64,000 nt of DNA, taken from assembly GCA_016933335.1 (NCBI GenBank), contig JAFGBD010000054.1, positions 1 through 64,000 of the forward strand. Direction: 5' to 3'. Positions 39,985-50,200 of this stretch are shown in pieces. Within the stretch, counting starts at the first letter, position 1, and the number at the start of each line of letters is the position of its first letter. The DNA is from Bacteroidales bacterium. GTDB lineage: Bacteria > Bacteroidota > Bacteroidia > Bacteroidales > UBA10428. The position numbers and the translations under genes are program-made. The notes under the pieces were generated by a model that saw only the letters and a program-made list of their open reading frames with translations, ran no database searches and was not told the origin of the DNA.

Positions 39985-40974
39985 ATGGAAAAGAGCGAAA
40001 AAGCAATATATCTGGTAAACAGGTTTGTTACCGGTGATATCACTGATATAGAGTCAGCTGAACTGGATCGGTTGATATCAGATGGTGAGGTATCAACCGA
40101 AGAGCTGGCAGACTTCCAGAGAATCTGGAATGCAACCCGGCAGATTGACCTTACCTTTTCCGATTCAGGGAAAGCATACATGAAAACAGTTGCCCGCAAG
40201 AGAGGCCTGAAGCCCAATCACCGTATTGTTATAAATAACATATTTAAAATTGCAGCCATCATTGTATTTGGAATATTCATCGGCATTGCCGTCAACAGGT
40301 TATTTCTTACAGAAAAGGACAAGTTTGTGGAGATTGTCACGAAGAAAGGTGACAAGATACATATCAGCCTGACGGAAAACAATGACGTATGGCTCAATTC
40401 AAAAAGCAGTATCAGGTATCCTGCGAACTTTACCGGAACCAACAGGTATGTTGAGATCCGGGGTGAAGCTTTTTTCCGGCTTGAGAGCAAAGATTACCAT
40501 CCGGTAATCATCAGGTGTAATGGCACAAAGATCATCGGGAACACTGCCGAGTTCAATGCAAGAACAGATACATCAACCCATATTACAGAGATAACGGTCA
40601 AGTCAGGTTGGATAACCCTTTCAGATCCCATGTGGAACAATGAACAGATAGTACTTGAGGAGGGTTTCAGAGGAACCATTGATGAAAAGCTGCCATTGCT
40701 GATTGAACAGAACCGGAATCCGAATTACCAGGCATGGAAAACCGGCAGGCTGATTTTTGAGAATGTACCGCTACTGTCTGTTGCGGAGACACTGTCAGAT
40801 ATATATGATGTTAATATAGCGATTAACGGGGAAGTGAAATACTGTTTTATCACAAGCACATATGATAACAAGGATATTGATGTCATACTGGATGATATCA
40901 AAGAGCAATTTCAGACAAGCATATCCCGGGAAAGTGACCAGATAATTATCAAAGGAAATAGTTGTAAAATGTAA
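39985..40974 (+). CDS. FecR family anti-sigma factor with DUF4974 domain
   Basis: From the ATG at 39985 (a GTG one codon earlier is weaker) the product is 329 residues. The cytoplasmic N-terminus (1-85) binds the sigma factor. A membrane segment (IFKIAAIIVFGIFIGIAVNRLF, ~86-110) precedes the FecR periplasmic domain (KGDKIHISLTENNDVWLNSKSSIRYPANFTG, VEIRGEAFFRLES, ~115-210), and the DUF4974/STN-like C-terminus (FENVPLLSVAETLSDIYDVNIAI, ~250-325) contacts a transducer's STN domain in better-known systems. No TonB receptor with an STN domain is adjacent; the nearest STN protein is the SusC 6 kb on, which has its own pair. Confidence 0.92.
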   Translation: MEKSEKAIYLVNRFVTGDITDIESAELDRLISDGEVSTEELADFQRIWNATRQIDLTFSDSGKAYMKTVARKRGLKPNHRIVINNIFKIAAIIVFGIFIGIAVNRLFLTEKDKFVEIVTKKGDKIHISLTENNDVWLNSKSSIRYPANFTGTNRYVEIRGEAFFRLESKDYHPVIIRCNGTKIIGNTAEFNARTDTSTHITEITVKSGWITLSDPMWNNEQIVLEEGFRGTIDEKLPLLIEQNRNPNYQAWKTGRLIFENVPLLSVAETLSDIYDVNIAINGEVKYCFITSTYDNKDIDVILDDIKEQFQTSISRESDQIIIKGNSCKM

Positions 40975-40991
40975 ATTAAAATGAAAGAATT

Positions 40992-41801
40992 ATGAAAAAG
41001 TTAATGAATTTTATGTTGTTTATATTTATGGCATACTCTCAGGTATTCTCACAGTGCGATCCGAGGCTCAGCATGAAGGTGCCTGATAATCCCGATCATT
41101 TCATAAGATCGTTTGATGCTTTCATGCCATATGAAAACGATTCGGTTTTAAAGTATACACTGCTGTTGCATAAAGGGAAGACATATAAGATCGAAGTATT
41201 TGAAAACGATGAATTCAGGGGAGGTGCAACCTATTCGCTTTATGAGGGAGACAAGCTGCTTGGCACCAATCATGCCATGGGTACGGGCAAGTCTTTTCCT
41301 TCTTTTAATTTCAAATGTCAGAAATCACTGGTTTATGATATGGTAGTCAGAAAGAAAGGCAACGGAAAATACTGCGCTTCATGGGTCATCCAGGAAATGA
41401 AAGAATCCGGAGAAAGCTATTTCGAGTTCTCAGACACAGAAGAATCCGATGATCCCAGCGATCAGGTATTTTTTATTGTGGAAGACATGCCTGTGTTTAT
41501 TGAAGGAAAAGGGATGGAAGCATTCAGGGAATGGATAGCCCAAAACCTGGTTTATCCTCCCGAAGCCCTTAAGAATAAAATATCGGGCAGGGTCTTTGTG
41601 AGCTTTGTTGTTGATGAAGAGGGTAGTGTGAAAAGGGTTAAAATTGTAAGAGGTGTCGATCCGATACTGGACAAAGCTGCCCTTGAGTTAATCAAAAGCT
41701 CACCCGCATGGGCAAAACCGGGAAGCCAGCGAGGTGTGAGAGTGAAAGTCGCCTTTACGTTTCCTATCAGTTATCAGTTAACATCAAAAACGGATAAATA
41801 A
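40992..41801 (+). CDS. TonB C-terminal domain protein with signal peptide instead of membrane anchor
   Basis: The 269-residue product has a cleavable signal peptide (LMNFMLFIFMAYSQVFSQ), not the uncleaved N-terminal anchor of TonB. Residues ~25-140 look like a beta-rich domain (LLLHKGKTYKIEVFENDEF) without named family. Residues ~178-262 match the TonB_C fold: FREWIAQNLVYPPEALKNK, ISGRVFVSFVVDEEGSVKRVKIV, LDKAALELIKSSPAWAKPGSQRG. The YPPEALKNKISGRVFVSFVVDEEG form is characteristic of Bacteroidota energy-transducer TonB proteins. It follows FecR by 17 bases. Such unanchored TonB-C domains may cap or modulate receptors (inference). Confidence 0.8.
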   Translation: MKKLMNFMLFIFMAYSQVFSQCDPRLSMKVPDNPDHFIRSFDAFMPYENDSVLKYTLLLHKGKTYKIEVFENDEFRGGATYSLYEGDKLLGTNHAMGTGKSFPSFNFKCQKSLVYDMVVRKKGNGKYCASWVIQEMKESGESYFEFSDTEESDDPSDQVFFIVEDMPVFIEGKGMEAFREWIAQNLVYPPEALKNKISGRVFVSFVVDEEGSVKRVKIVRGVDPILDKAALELIKSSPAWAKPGSQRGVRVKVAFTFPISYQLTSKTDK

Positions 41802-41858
41802 CCGGTTTTATAGGCTTTCTTATGTGCCGGTATTCATTAAACAGCCTTAAATGGCAGC

Positions 41859-41890
41859 ATCCCCTTGTCAGTCTGGCAAGGGGATTTTTA
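41859..41890 (+). terminator. intrinsic terminator after the TonB-C gene
   Basis: ATCCCCTTG pairs with CAAGGGGAT over a nine-base loop and is followed by five T, about 55 bases after the stop codon. The gap to the next gene (41802-42124) otherwise holds only an A+T-rich leader and a repeated 11-mer, GAAAGACTGAT, at 41967-41977 and 42027-42037. Confidence 0.8.
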
Positions 41891-42124
41891 ATGAAAATTT
41901 CCAGAATCCCTTCAGTACATTTCTGATATAACAAAATATTTTCTTTATTTTAAGCTTTGAAGTCGCGAAAGACTGATGCTCAAAAAACATGAATGGAAAA
42001 ACGAATGATCTTCAGAAGTCAAAAAAGAAAGACTGATTTTGAAAAAAGTATGATGTCAAATGGCTGCTGATTCCTGAAAACAGATAGAATTAAAATTAAA
42101 TATTGTTTTCCTAAAATCTTAATT

Positions 42125-43549
42125 ATGAAAAAAAAGACTGTCACAAGAAGTAACCTTCCGCTGAATCATGAACAAGCAATCTGCAGGTCATTTCTGGTTT
42201 TCTTTAATCCTTTGCTGTTTGCTGTTATGTCAACGGTTGTATCCGGTCAGGATTCAGTAAGGATTATGACCGATGTGAATACACCTTTGCATGCCATGCA
42301 ACCTGATTATGATATCCCATATGTTGTGCCGGAACCGGAAGATGTTAAAAAGGTCCTTGATAAAATTTACAATTACCTGGATGAAGTTACTCCTCCGAAA
42401 ATAATGGATCAGCGCATTGGAAAAGAAATTGAAGATCTAACCAAACTAGACAGCAACAGCTGGTTTATGCCTGGTGATTTCCGCCTGTGCAGTTACGAGT
42501 GGGGTGTAACTTATGCTGGTATGCTGCTTGCCGGAGAGGTTACAGGAGATTCGAAATATACCGGTTACACTGTTAAACGGCTGGAATTTTTAGGAAAGGT
42601 GGCAGGTCATTACCGTTCACTGGTTGAAAAATCTCCCGGCATGAGGATACCGGTCAGAAGCATCCTTGAGCCACGGGCCCTCGACGATGCCGGTGCCATG
42701 TGTGCAGCCATGATAAAGACCCGGAGAGCAGGCTTAAGCAGTGAGTTGCAGCCGATGATTGACAATTATATTGATTTCATCAGTTATCAGCAATTTCGAC
42801 TCAGTGACGGCACGCTGGCCCGCAACAGGCCCCTGCCCAACACCATATGGCTCGATGATCTGTTTATGAGTGTGCCGGCCCTGGCACAAATGGGAAAGCT
42901 GACAGGAGAAGAGAAATATTATGATGATGCTGTAAGCCAGATCCTGCAATTTACACAGCGGATGTACAACTATGAGAAAAACCTGTTCATGCACGGATGG
43001 GTGCAGGACATGGAGCCACACCCGCAGTTTCACTGGGCAAGAGCCAACGGATGGGCTGTCATGGCCATGATTGAATTACTGGATGTGCTGCCTGAGGATC
43101 ACCGTGGACGTGAACTTGTGATGAAGGTACTTCGCGCACATGTCAGCGGACTTGCAGCGTGCCAGTCCGGCAAGGGTTTCTGGCACCAGCTGCTCGATCG
43201 CAGAGATTCATATCTGGAAACGTCTGCAACTGCAATCTACACTTATTCCATTGCACGGGCAATTAACAAAGGTTATGTCGATGAAAAAGCATACGGACCA
43301 ATGGTTCTGCTTGCATGGAATGCAGTGTCAACAAAGGTAAATTCCAGAGGCCAGGTGGAAGGAACATGTGTCGGTACCGGTATGGCTTTTGATCCGGCTT
43401 TTTATTATTATCGTCCCATCAGCGTGTATGCTGCACACGGTTACGGACCTGTTCTATTGGCTGGTGCTGAAGTGCTGTCTTTGCTGAAAAACTTCAGGGC
43501 AGAGATCAACGACAGTGCCCTGATGATGTATAAAAAGAGGAATGATTAA
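42125..43549 (+). CDS. GH105-like unsaturated rhamnogalacturonyl/glucuronyl hydrolase
   Basis: The 474-residue product has a signal peptide and an (alpha/alpha)6 barrel. Family landmarks: SNSWFMPGDFRLCSYEWGVTYAGMLLAGE, NTIWLDDLFMSVPALAQMG (the Asp pair occupies the place of the GH88/GH105 catalytic Asp), FHWARANGWAVMAMIELLDVLP and TSATAIYTYSIARAINKGY. GH105 enzymes hydrate the 4,5-unsaturated uronic acid left by polysaccharide lyases and release it from rhamnogalacturonan or similar. With the CE12 esterase next to it, rhamnogalacturonan oligosaccharides are the probable target (inference). Confidence 0.88.
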   Translation: MKKKTVTRSNLPLNHEQAICRSFLVFFNPLLFAVMSTVVSGQDSVRIMTDVNTPLHAMQPDYDIPYVVPEPEDVKKVLDKIYNYLDEVTPPKIMDQRIGKEIEDLTKLDSNSWFMPGDFRLCSYEWGVTYAGMLLAGEVTGDSKYTGYTVKRLEFLGKVAGHYRSLVEKSPGMRIPVRSILEPRALDDAGAMCAAMIKTRRAGLSSELQPMIDNYIDFISYQQFRLSDGTLARNRPLPNTIWLDDLFMSVPALAQMGKLTGEEKYYDDAVSQILQFTQRMYNYEKNLFMHGWVQDMEPHPQFHWARANGWAVMAMIELLDVLPEDHRGRELVMKVLRAHVSGLAACQSGKGFWHQLLDRRDSYLETSATAIYTYSIARAINKGYVDEKAYGPMVLLAWNAVSTKVNSRGQVEGTCVGTGMAFDPAFYYYRPISVYAAHGYGPVLLAGAEVLSLLKNFRAEINDSALMMYKKRND

Positions 43550-43705
43550 GCCATTTGAAAAGAAGTGATCAATCTCCGGAGAGGAAGGTTTGGTCGATAT
43601 TAAACGGAACAATTCATCTCAGGGGAAGAATGATGAGTACCTGCAAAGAGAAATGCTCTGTCGCCTTAAAGTCATAATGAAGGTCACACTGATATGAACA
43701 GTATT

Positions 43706-43713
43706 TATATTTG
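43706..43713 (+). promoter_or_regulatory. candidate -7 element for the acetylesterase gene
   Basis: TATATTTG is a full match to TAnnTTTG, ten bases before the first ATG (43724). That would give a very short leader, and the -33 element is not evident, so the call rests on one motif. Confidence 0.35.
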
Positions 43714-43723
43714 AATAAAAAAA

Positions 43724-45157
43724 ATGATTATGAAAAGAAACAATACCTTCTTTTACCAGTTCTTTTTAATGATGATTATCATACCCTTGTTCATTGCAAA
43801 CGATCAGCCATCCGCTGATATTCATACCGGGGTTCTCAATCCTGCTTGTACTCATACAGGAATGAAAGCGGGACAGATGGAACTGGTCGGTACGGATTCA
43901 CCTGTACTTCAATTTGACTTTGGCTCAGGTAAGGTGGAGCCTGGTTACAGGCAGGTTACCGGTAATATGATCTATAAGAAAGAAAGTGGTTTTGGATTTA
44001 TCTCCCAGGTACCTGTAAAAGATATAAACAGGAAAGGAAAGGATGCCCTCAGGGGCGATTTCTGCACTGGCAGCAAACCGTTTTATTTTGCGGCGGATGT
44101 GCCTGAAGGCAATTACGAAGTAATAGTGACTTTCGGCGACCGGAAGGGCGAATCGATGAATACGGTAAAGGCTGAATCGCGCAGGCTGATGCTTGAAAAT
44201 GTGGCAACAAAAAAGGGTGAATTCAGAACGGATACCTTTATCGTGAATGTGCGCACACCGAGAATTGATTCCAGCGAGAGTATCCGTCTGAAAAAACGTG
44301 AAATCGGCTACCTGAACTGGGATGATAAGCTGACACTGGAATTCGGCGGATCAAAGCCCTGCATCAATGCAGTCGAAATCAGGGAAGCAAAAGAGGTGGT
44401 TACCGTGTTCCTGGCAGGAAATTCAACTGTCACCGACCAGGAGAGGGAGCCCTGGGCAGCATGGGGACAGATGATACCGCGCTTCTTTACTTCCGGTGTC
44501 GTGGTCGCCAACTATGCAGAATCGGGTGAAGCGCTAAAAAGTTTTACCGGGGAAAGACGACTGATGAAAATCTTAAGCATCATCAGGCCGGGAGATTACC
44601 TGTTTATCCAGTTCGGGCATAATGATCAGAAACCAAACAGTTCGGCTTATGTGGAAGCGTTCACCGGTTATAAAGAGCAGCTTGAGAAATATATTGCAGA
44701 GGTGCGGAAAAGAGGAGCCAGTCCTTTATTAATCACCTCTATGCATCGCCGCAGCTTTGACGAAAACGGGAAGATCTTCAATACCCATGGCGATTACCCC
44801 GAAGCCATGAGACAGGTGGCAAAGGAGGAGCACGTACCTCTGATTGACCTGAATGCCATGAGTGCTGTTTTGTATGAAACACTGGGGGTGGAAGGCTCAA
44901 AAAGGGCATTCGTGCATTACCCGTCAAACTCATTTCCGGGACAGGAGAAAGAACTTGCTGATAATTCCCACCACAGCACATACGGTGCCTACCAGCTTGC
45001 CAGGTGCATCGTTGAGAGCATCAAATCTGAGGTGCCGGAGCTTGCCCGGCATCTCAAAGAATCCCCGACATATAATCCCGGAAATCCTGATCCCTTTGAT
45101 GAATGGAGCTGGCCCGTCAGTCCGTTTTTTGAATCAATCAGGCCTGACGGGTATTAG
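43724..45157 (+). CDS. rhamnogalacturonan acetylesterase (SGNH hydrolase, CE12-like)
   Basis: The 477-residue product has a signal-like leader, an N-terminal beta-sandwich of ~200 residues (QFDFGSGKVEPGYRQVTGNM, FYFAADVPEGNYEVIVTFGD) like the non-catalytic module often found ahead of this esterase, and an SGNH catalytic domain: FLAGNSTVTD with Ser234, FGHNDQKPN, and the DNSHHSTYGAYQ block carrying the Asp/His. It removes O-acetyl groups from rhamnogalacturonan I backbone residues so that lyases and hydrolases can act. Start at 43724 or 43730 (M-I-M). It lies after GH105 and before the ECF/FecR-SusCD cluster. Confidence 0.88.
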   Translation: MIMKRNNTFFYQFFLMMIIIPLFIANDQPSADIHTGVLNPACTHTGMKAGQMELVGTDSPVLQFDFGSGKVEPGYRQVTGNMIYKKESGFGFISQVPVKDINRKGKDALRGDFCTGSKPFYFAADVPEGNYEVIVTFGDRKGESMNTVKAESRRLMLENVATKKGEFRTDTFIVNVRTPRIDSSESIRLKKREIGYLNWDDKLTLEFGGSKPCINAVEIREAKEVVTVFLAGNSTVTDQEREPWAAWGQMIPRFFTSGVVVANYAESGEALKSFTGERRLMKILSIIRPGDYLFIQFGHNDQKPNSSAYVEAFTGYKEQLEKYIAEVRKRGASPLLITSMHRRSFDENGKIFNTHGDYPEAMRQVAKEEHVPLIDLNAMSAVLYETLGVEGSKRAFVHYPSNSFPGQEKELADNSHHSTYGAYQLARCIVESIKSEVPELARHLKESPTYNPGNPDPFDEWSWPVSPFFESIRPDGY

Positions 45158-45244
45158 ATATGGTTTATCTGTTCAGCAACAATTGACATTTTATTTCTGG
45201 TAAAATTATGTTAATTTGCCGGATCAACAGATTTTACAATTTGT

Positions 45245-45820
45245 ATGTCAATATCATCCGATGAAAAGAATCTTATCCTGCAAGTTAGAAAAGGTAATGT
45301 TTTTGCATTTGAGAGGCTTTTCAAAACATACTATAAAAATCTTTGTCTTTTTGCTGAGCACTATGTCAGGGAGAAGGCGATGGCGGAAGAAATTGTCGGC
45401 AGTTTTTTCCTGAGGTTATGGGAAAAGAGAAAAAACATCGAAATCAAAGACTCTGTTAAATCCTATTTTTATAAAAGTATCCACAATCAATGCCTGAAAT
45501 ACCTTGAACATCTCAAGGTGATGAAGAAGTATGAGGATTATGCCCGCACCATGCTGGAAATGAAAGAGCTGTTATCACCCTCCTCCGAAAATTATCCGCT
45601 GGCAAACTTAATTTCAAGGGAGATCGTGCAGGATATTGAAAAAGCCATAGACCAGCTTCCGGAAAAGTGCAGGGAAGTCTTTTGCCTTTGCAGATTTGAG
45701 AATATGAGCTATGAAGATATTGCTTCCAGGCTGAATATTTCTGTTAACACAGTCCGCACACAAATGTCAAGGGCTTTTGCAAAGCTTCGTGAAAGCCTAA
45801 AGGATTACCTGCCCTATTAG
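45245..45820 (+). CDS. ECF RNA polymerase sigma factor for the SusCD cluster
   Basis: The 191-residue protein shows sigma region 2 (FERLFKTYYKNLCLFAEHYVREKAMAEEIVGSFFLRLWE) and region 4 (LPEKCREVFCLCRFENMSYEDIASRLNISVNTVRTQMSRAFAKL), with the acidic SPSSENYPL loop between. It precedes its FecR by 156 bases, and the STN-bearing SusC follows, giving the standard trans-envelope signalling chain. Expected to drive SusC/SusD and neighbours when the glycan is bound. The gap 45821-45976 is A+T-rich without a strong motif. Confidence 0.93.
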   Translation: MSISSDEKNLILQVRKGNVFAFERLFKTYYKNLCLFAEHYVREKAMAEEIVGSFFLRLWEKRKNIEIKDSVKSYFYKSIHNQCLKYLEHLKVMKKYEDYARTMLEMKELLSPSSENYPLANLISREIVQDIEKAIDQLPEKCREVFCLCRFENMSYEDIASRLNISVNTVRTQMSRAFAKLRESLKDYLPY

Positions 45821-45976
45821 AATTTCAAACTGATTCATTATCGGATTGTCCTGTTAAAACTTCTTTTCTCATTATCATAACCGGAATTTTTTTTAAGATT
45901 TTGTCACATTATTCCGCCACTTCCGGGTCTTATATGAAAGTACTTTTAATATTATAAGGAAAAGAACGATAATTAT

Positions 45977-47089
45977 ATGTATAAAAAAATTGAAGACCTG
46001 ATAATTAGCTTTATAGAGGGCAATATATCAGAAGAAGATCTCAGCTGTCTCAAAAATGAGCTTAAAAAAGATCCCAATAAAAGAAAAAAATTTTATGAAT
46101 ACATTGATGTATGGCAATCAACATCGAAAGCCGGAAAAACAGATGATTACAATCCTGAAAAAGCTTGGCATAAATTAAAGTGCGAAATCAGAAATGCCAC
46201 AGGCAGACCTTATGAATCTTCATCTTACAAACTGGCCGGAAGAATACAGCAGATTGCTGCAGCGGTTATCATTACAATAGTCGCTGGTACCCTTGCATTT
46301 TACCTGATTAAGAATGCCGGCCCGTCAGGAAACAATAAGGCTTTAACCGAGTATGTCATACCCTATGGTTCCAGATCAAAGATACTGCTTCCTGATGGCA
46401 CCGATATATGGCTCAATTCCGGATCAAGGTTGAAATACGACAGGCATTTTGGCCGTCATAACAGGAACATCAGCCTGGAAGGTGAAGCCTATTTTAATGT
46501 AACCAGCGGTAAAAAACTTCCTTTTATTGTAAATACTTCCGGATTAACCATTAAGGTACTTGGTACTGCGTTCAATGTCAAGGCATACCCTGAAGAGAAT
46601 TTTATTGAGACAACCGTTGAACGCGGGACTGTGCAGGTACTTGGTGATCTGAAAAGTCCTGCAATGCCAAATGGCGTTGTTTTAAAAGCAAATCAGAAGC
46701 TGCTGTATACCCTGAAGGATGAAACAAAAAAATCAGCCGGTCAGTCAGATGAAAACAAAACGGTAAAACAGCCTGTCAGTGTTCTTAAGCCAAACACGGC
46801 TAAACTGGATGATAACATATCAACAAAGATCTATACATCATGGAAAGATAACCGCTGGATAATTGAAAGGGAGGAGTTGCAATCGCTGGCTGTTAAACTG
46901 GAAAGAAGGTATAATGTAGCAGTTGTAATCGGTGACGAAAGCCTGAAACATTATGTTTTCAGCGGGATACTGGAGGATGAAACACTGGAACAGGTTCTTG
47001 AAGCCATTCAGCTTACTGCTCCAATTCTTTATAAGATCAACCAGAAACAGGTTGTACTGACAAGAAATAAATACTTCAAACCTAACTAA
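45977..47089 (+). CDS. FecR family anti-sigma factor with DUF4974 domain (SusCD-linked)
   Basis: The 370-residue protein has a cytoplasmic sigma-binding region (1-85), membrane span (IAAAVIITIVAGTLAFYLI, ~90-112), the FecR domain (YGSRSKILLPDGTDIWLNSGSRLKYDRHFG, ISLEGEAYFNV, VLGTAFNVKAYPEENFIETTVERGTVQV, ~125-240) and a C-terminal DUF4974 domain (LAVKLERRYNVAVVIGDESLKHYVFSG, ~300-365) which reads the STN domain of the SusC transducer. A Lys/Ser/Asn-rich linker (~245-285) lies between. Paired with the upstream ECF factor; SusC starts 140 bases on. Confidence 0.93.
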   Translation: MYKKIEDLIISFIEGNISEEDLSCLKNELKKDPNKRKKFYEYIDVWQSTSKAGKTDDYNPEKAWHKLKCEIRNATGRPYESSSYKLAGRIQQIAAAVIITIVAGTLAFYLIKNAGPSGNNKALTEYVIPYGSRSKILLPDGTDIWLNSGSRLKYDRHFGRHNRNISLEGEAYFNVTSGKKLPFIVNTSGLTIKVLGTAFNVKAYPEENFIETTVERGTVQVLGDLKSPAMPNGVVLKANQKLLYTLKDETKKSAGQSDENKTVKQPVSVLKPNTAKLDDNISTKIYTSWKDNRWIIEREELQSLAVKLERRYNVAVVIGDESLKHYVFSGILEDETLEQVLEAIQLTAPILYKINQKQVVLTRNKYFKPN

Positions 47090-47229
47090 TAATCTGAATT
47101 GTAAACTAAAAACAAATGCCTATGATCAAATATCAAACCTGGTAATAAAAGAACTGCAAAATGCGGGTAACATTCTGCAGTTCATAGTTTTTAAAATTTT
47201 ATGTAAAAATTCTAAAACACTGCAAATTT

Positions 47230-50200
47230 ATGAAAAAAAGAAAAACCCTGTGTCCGATTAGCAATAAAAGGACACTACTAAAACTTTTATTAACCATGAA
47301 ACTAACTCTAATTTTCATTTTAGCCGGAGTTTTCCAGTTAAGTGCTACCCTTTACTCCCAAAACGGATTATTTACCGTCAAAATGGAAAATACAACGATG
47401 AGGGAGGTTCTTAAAGAGATTGAAAAACAGAGTGAATTACGATTCTTCTACAACGATTTGTTGACAAATGTCGATAAGAATGTCACGCTCATAGCAGATG
47501 ACCTGAAGATCGACGAATTGCTGAACAAGCTGTTTCACGGATCAGATATAACCTATAAAATGATGGAGAATAACCTGGTGCTTGTTTCCCCAAAAGCCCT
47601 GCTTCAGCAGATAATTGTCAAAGGTACAGTAAAGTCATCAACTTCAGGAGAGCCACTCCCCGGAGTGAATGTTGTGGTAAAAGGCACGACAGTTGGTGTG
47701 GTCACTGATCTGGGCGGCAACTATGAAATCGCAGTTCCTTCATCCGATGCAGTTCTTGTTTTTTCTTTTGTTGGATATTTATCTGAAGAGATCCTGGTTG
47801 GTTCGCAGACTGAGATAAATGTAAACCTGGTTGAGAGCATAGAATCACTGGAAGAAGTTATCGTGATCGGTTATGGTACCCAGCGTAAGGCTGATGTTAC
47901 CAGCGCGGTTGCCAGCGTCAAGAAAGAAGAATTTCTGTCCGGGAACATTCAGGATGCAGCAGAGCTGATCAAGGGCAAAGTGGCCGGGTTAACCGTAACC
48001 AAGGGTACGGGTGATCCCAATGTAGAATCCACTATCCGTCTGCGTGGTATCACCAGTATGCTGGCTGACATCACCCCGCTGGTGTTGATCGATGGAATCG
48101 AAGGTTCTTTGGGTTCGGTTGCACCGGAAAACATCGTATCGATTGACGTTCTGAAAGATGCTTCAGCTGCTGCCATCTATGGTACCCGTGGCGCCAATGG
48201 TGTTATCCTGATTACAACCAATTCAGGCAAACGCCTGGAACAGACCACTATAAACTATTCTGCTTACGGAACCCTGTCCGGTTTCTATAAAGTGGCCGAT
48301 TTTATGGATCCGAGCGATATCCGCAAAGGATTGACCACTTATTCAGATGGGGGATGGGATACCGATTGGCTGTCAGCGGTTTCGCAGAAAGGATATACCC
48401 AGAATCACAACCTTAACATAACCGGAGGGACCCAGAATACAAGTTATTCCGCAAACGTCGGTTATCGCAAGGAAGAAGGGACTATCAAAAAATCCAACAG
48501 TGATGAATTGAAAATGCAGTTTGATCTGAGCCATTGGCTTTTAGATGATAAGGTAAAACTGAACTTCAACCTGATTAAAGGAACACATAAAAACGATGTG
48601 ACCAATGCAAGCAACCTGGGATGGAGCAACATATACCGACAGGCGGTAATCCGTAATCCCACTGAACCGATATATAATGTTGATAACGATCCTAAACTTC
48701 GTAAATATTACGAAGACTGGTCCGTATTCCAGTATTACAATCCGGTGGCGATGATCTATGAACATCTTGGTGAATACAAGAGCGAATGGACCCGTATGAC
48801 CGGCAATATCACGCTTGAACCCATCAAAGGATGGCAGACAAACCTGAAATTATCAACCAATCGATCAAACGGCAATACTGAATCCTATACCACGAGAGAC
48901 TATTATACATGGAAAACCGATGGGTATGAAGGCTATGCTTCAAAAAGCGGCAGATATGATGAATTAAACCAGATGGAACTGACCTCGAGGTACGATAAGA
49001 TTTTCCAGGCCAGTCACCGGTTCTCAGCGTTAGCAGGTTACAGTTATCAGTACGAAATGTTTGAACGTATGTCTGCATCCAACTATAACTTCCCCACGGA
49101 TGCTTATTTCTATAACAATTTGTATATGGGCGCTGCTTTGAAAGAAGGGAAAGCCGGTGTCGGCAGTGAAAAACAGGACAGCAAGCTGATCGGTTTCTTT
49201 GGCCGCATAAGCTATGGCTTTAAAAATAAATACAATATCCTGGCGAGTATTCGTCACGAAGGCTCATCCAAGTTCGGTGCAAATCACAAATGGGGTACTT
49301 TCCCGGCCGTCTCAGCCGGCTGGACCATGAGCAACGAAAGTTTTATGAATAACCTGACATGGATAGACAACCTCAAACTGCGTATCGGTTACGGGATAAC
49401 TGGCATCATTGCGGGTGATTCCTATAGATCGCTTGTTCTGTTCAATTACAGCACAACATCCTGGGGATATTACCTGAACAGCCAGGGAGATTGGGCACCC
49501 AGCCTTGTGGCTGCATCGAATCCTAATCCGAACCTTAAGTGGGAAAAATCAGGAGAGTTCAACATAGGTGTTGATTTTGGGCTTCTGAACAATCGTTTAA
49601 GCGGATCAGTTGATTATTACGACAAGACCTCAAGCGATTTGCTCTATGAGTACAATGTGCCTTCACCTCCCAACCTTTACACAACAACATATGCCAATGC
49701 AGGCAAAATACAAAACCGGGGTATTGAATTGATGGTCAGGGCAATTCCTGTCAAGACTGCTACTTTACAATACATTACAACGCTGACAGCTTACCACAAT
49801 ACCAATAAAGTGGTAAGCCTGTCCAACGACCTGTATGAGACAGATAACTATCAGGATAATGGCTGGGCGGGCGATCCTGTTTCCTTGCCTACACAAAGAC
49901 TGGAAGTAGGTTCTCACTTTGGAAGATACTACACCCTAGTAACAGCCGGCCTTTCTGAAAACGGGTTGTGGATGGTACAGAATCCTGCGACAGGCCTTTA
50001 TGAAGAATTTACCGCTGCCATGGCTACCGCTGAAACTTCATACCGTCAATGGACCGGCACCTCTGCCATCCCAAAGGTTTACCTGAACTGGGATAACGCA
50101 CTCCGGTGGAAAAATTTCGACCTGAAGGTTCAGATGAGTTCGCAGTTAGGTTTTCAGATTGTCAATGAACAGCGAATGTTCTACGAAAACAATTCAATAT

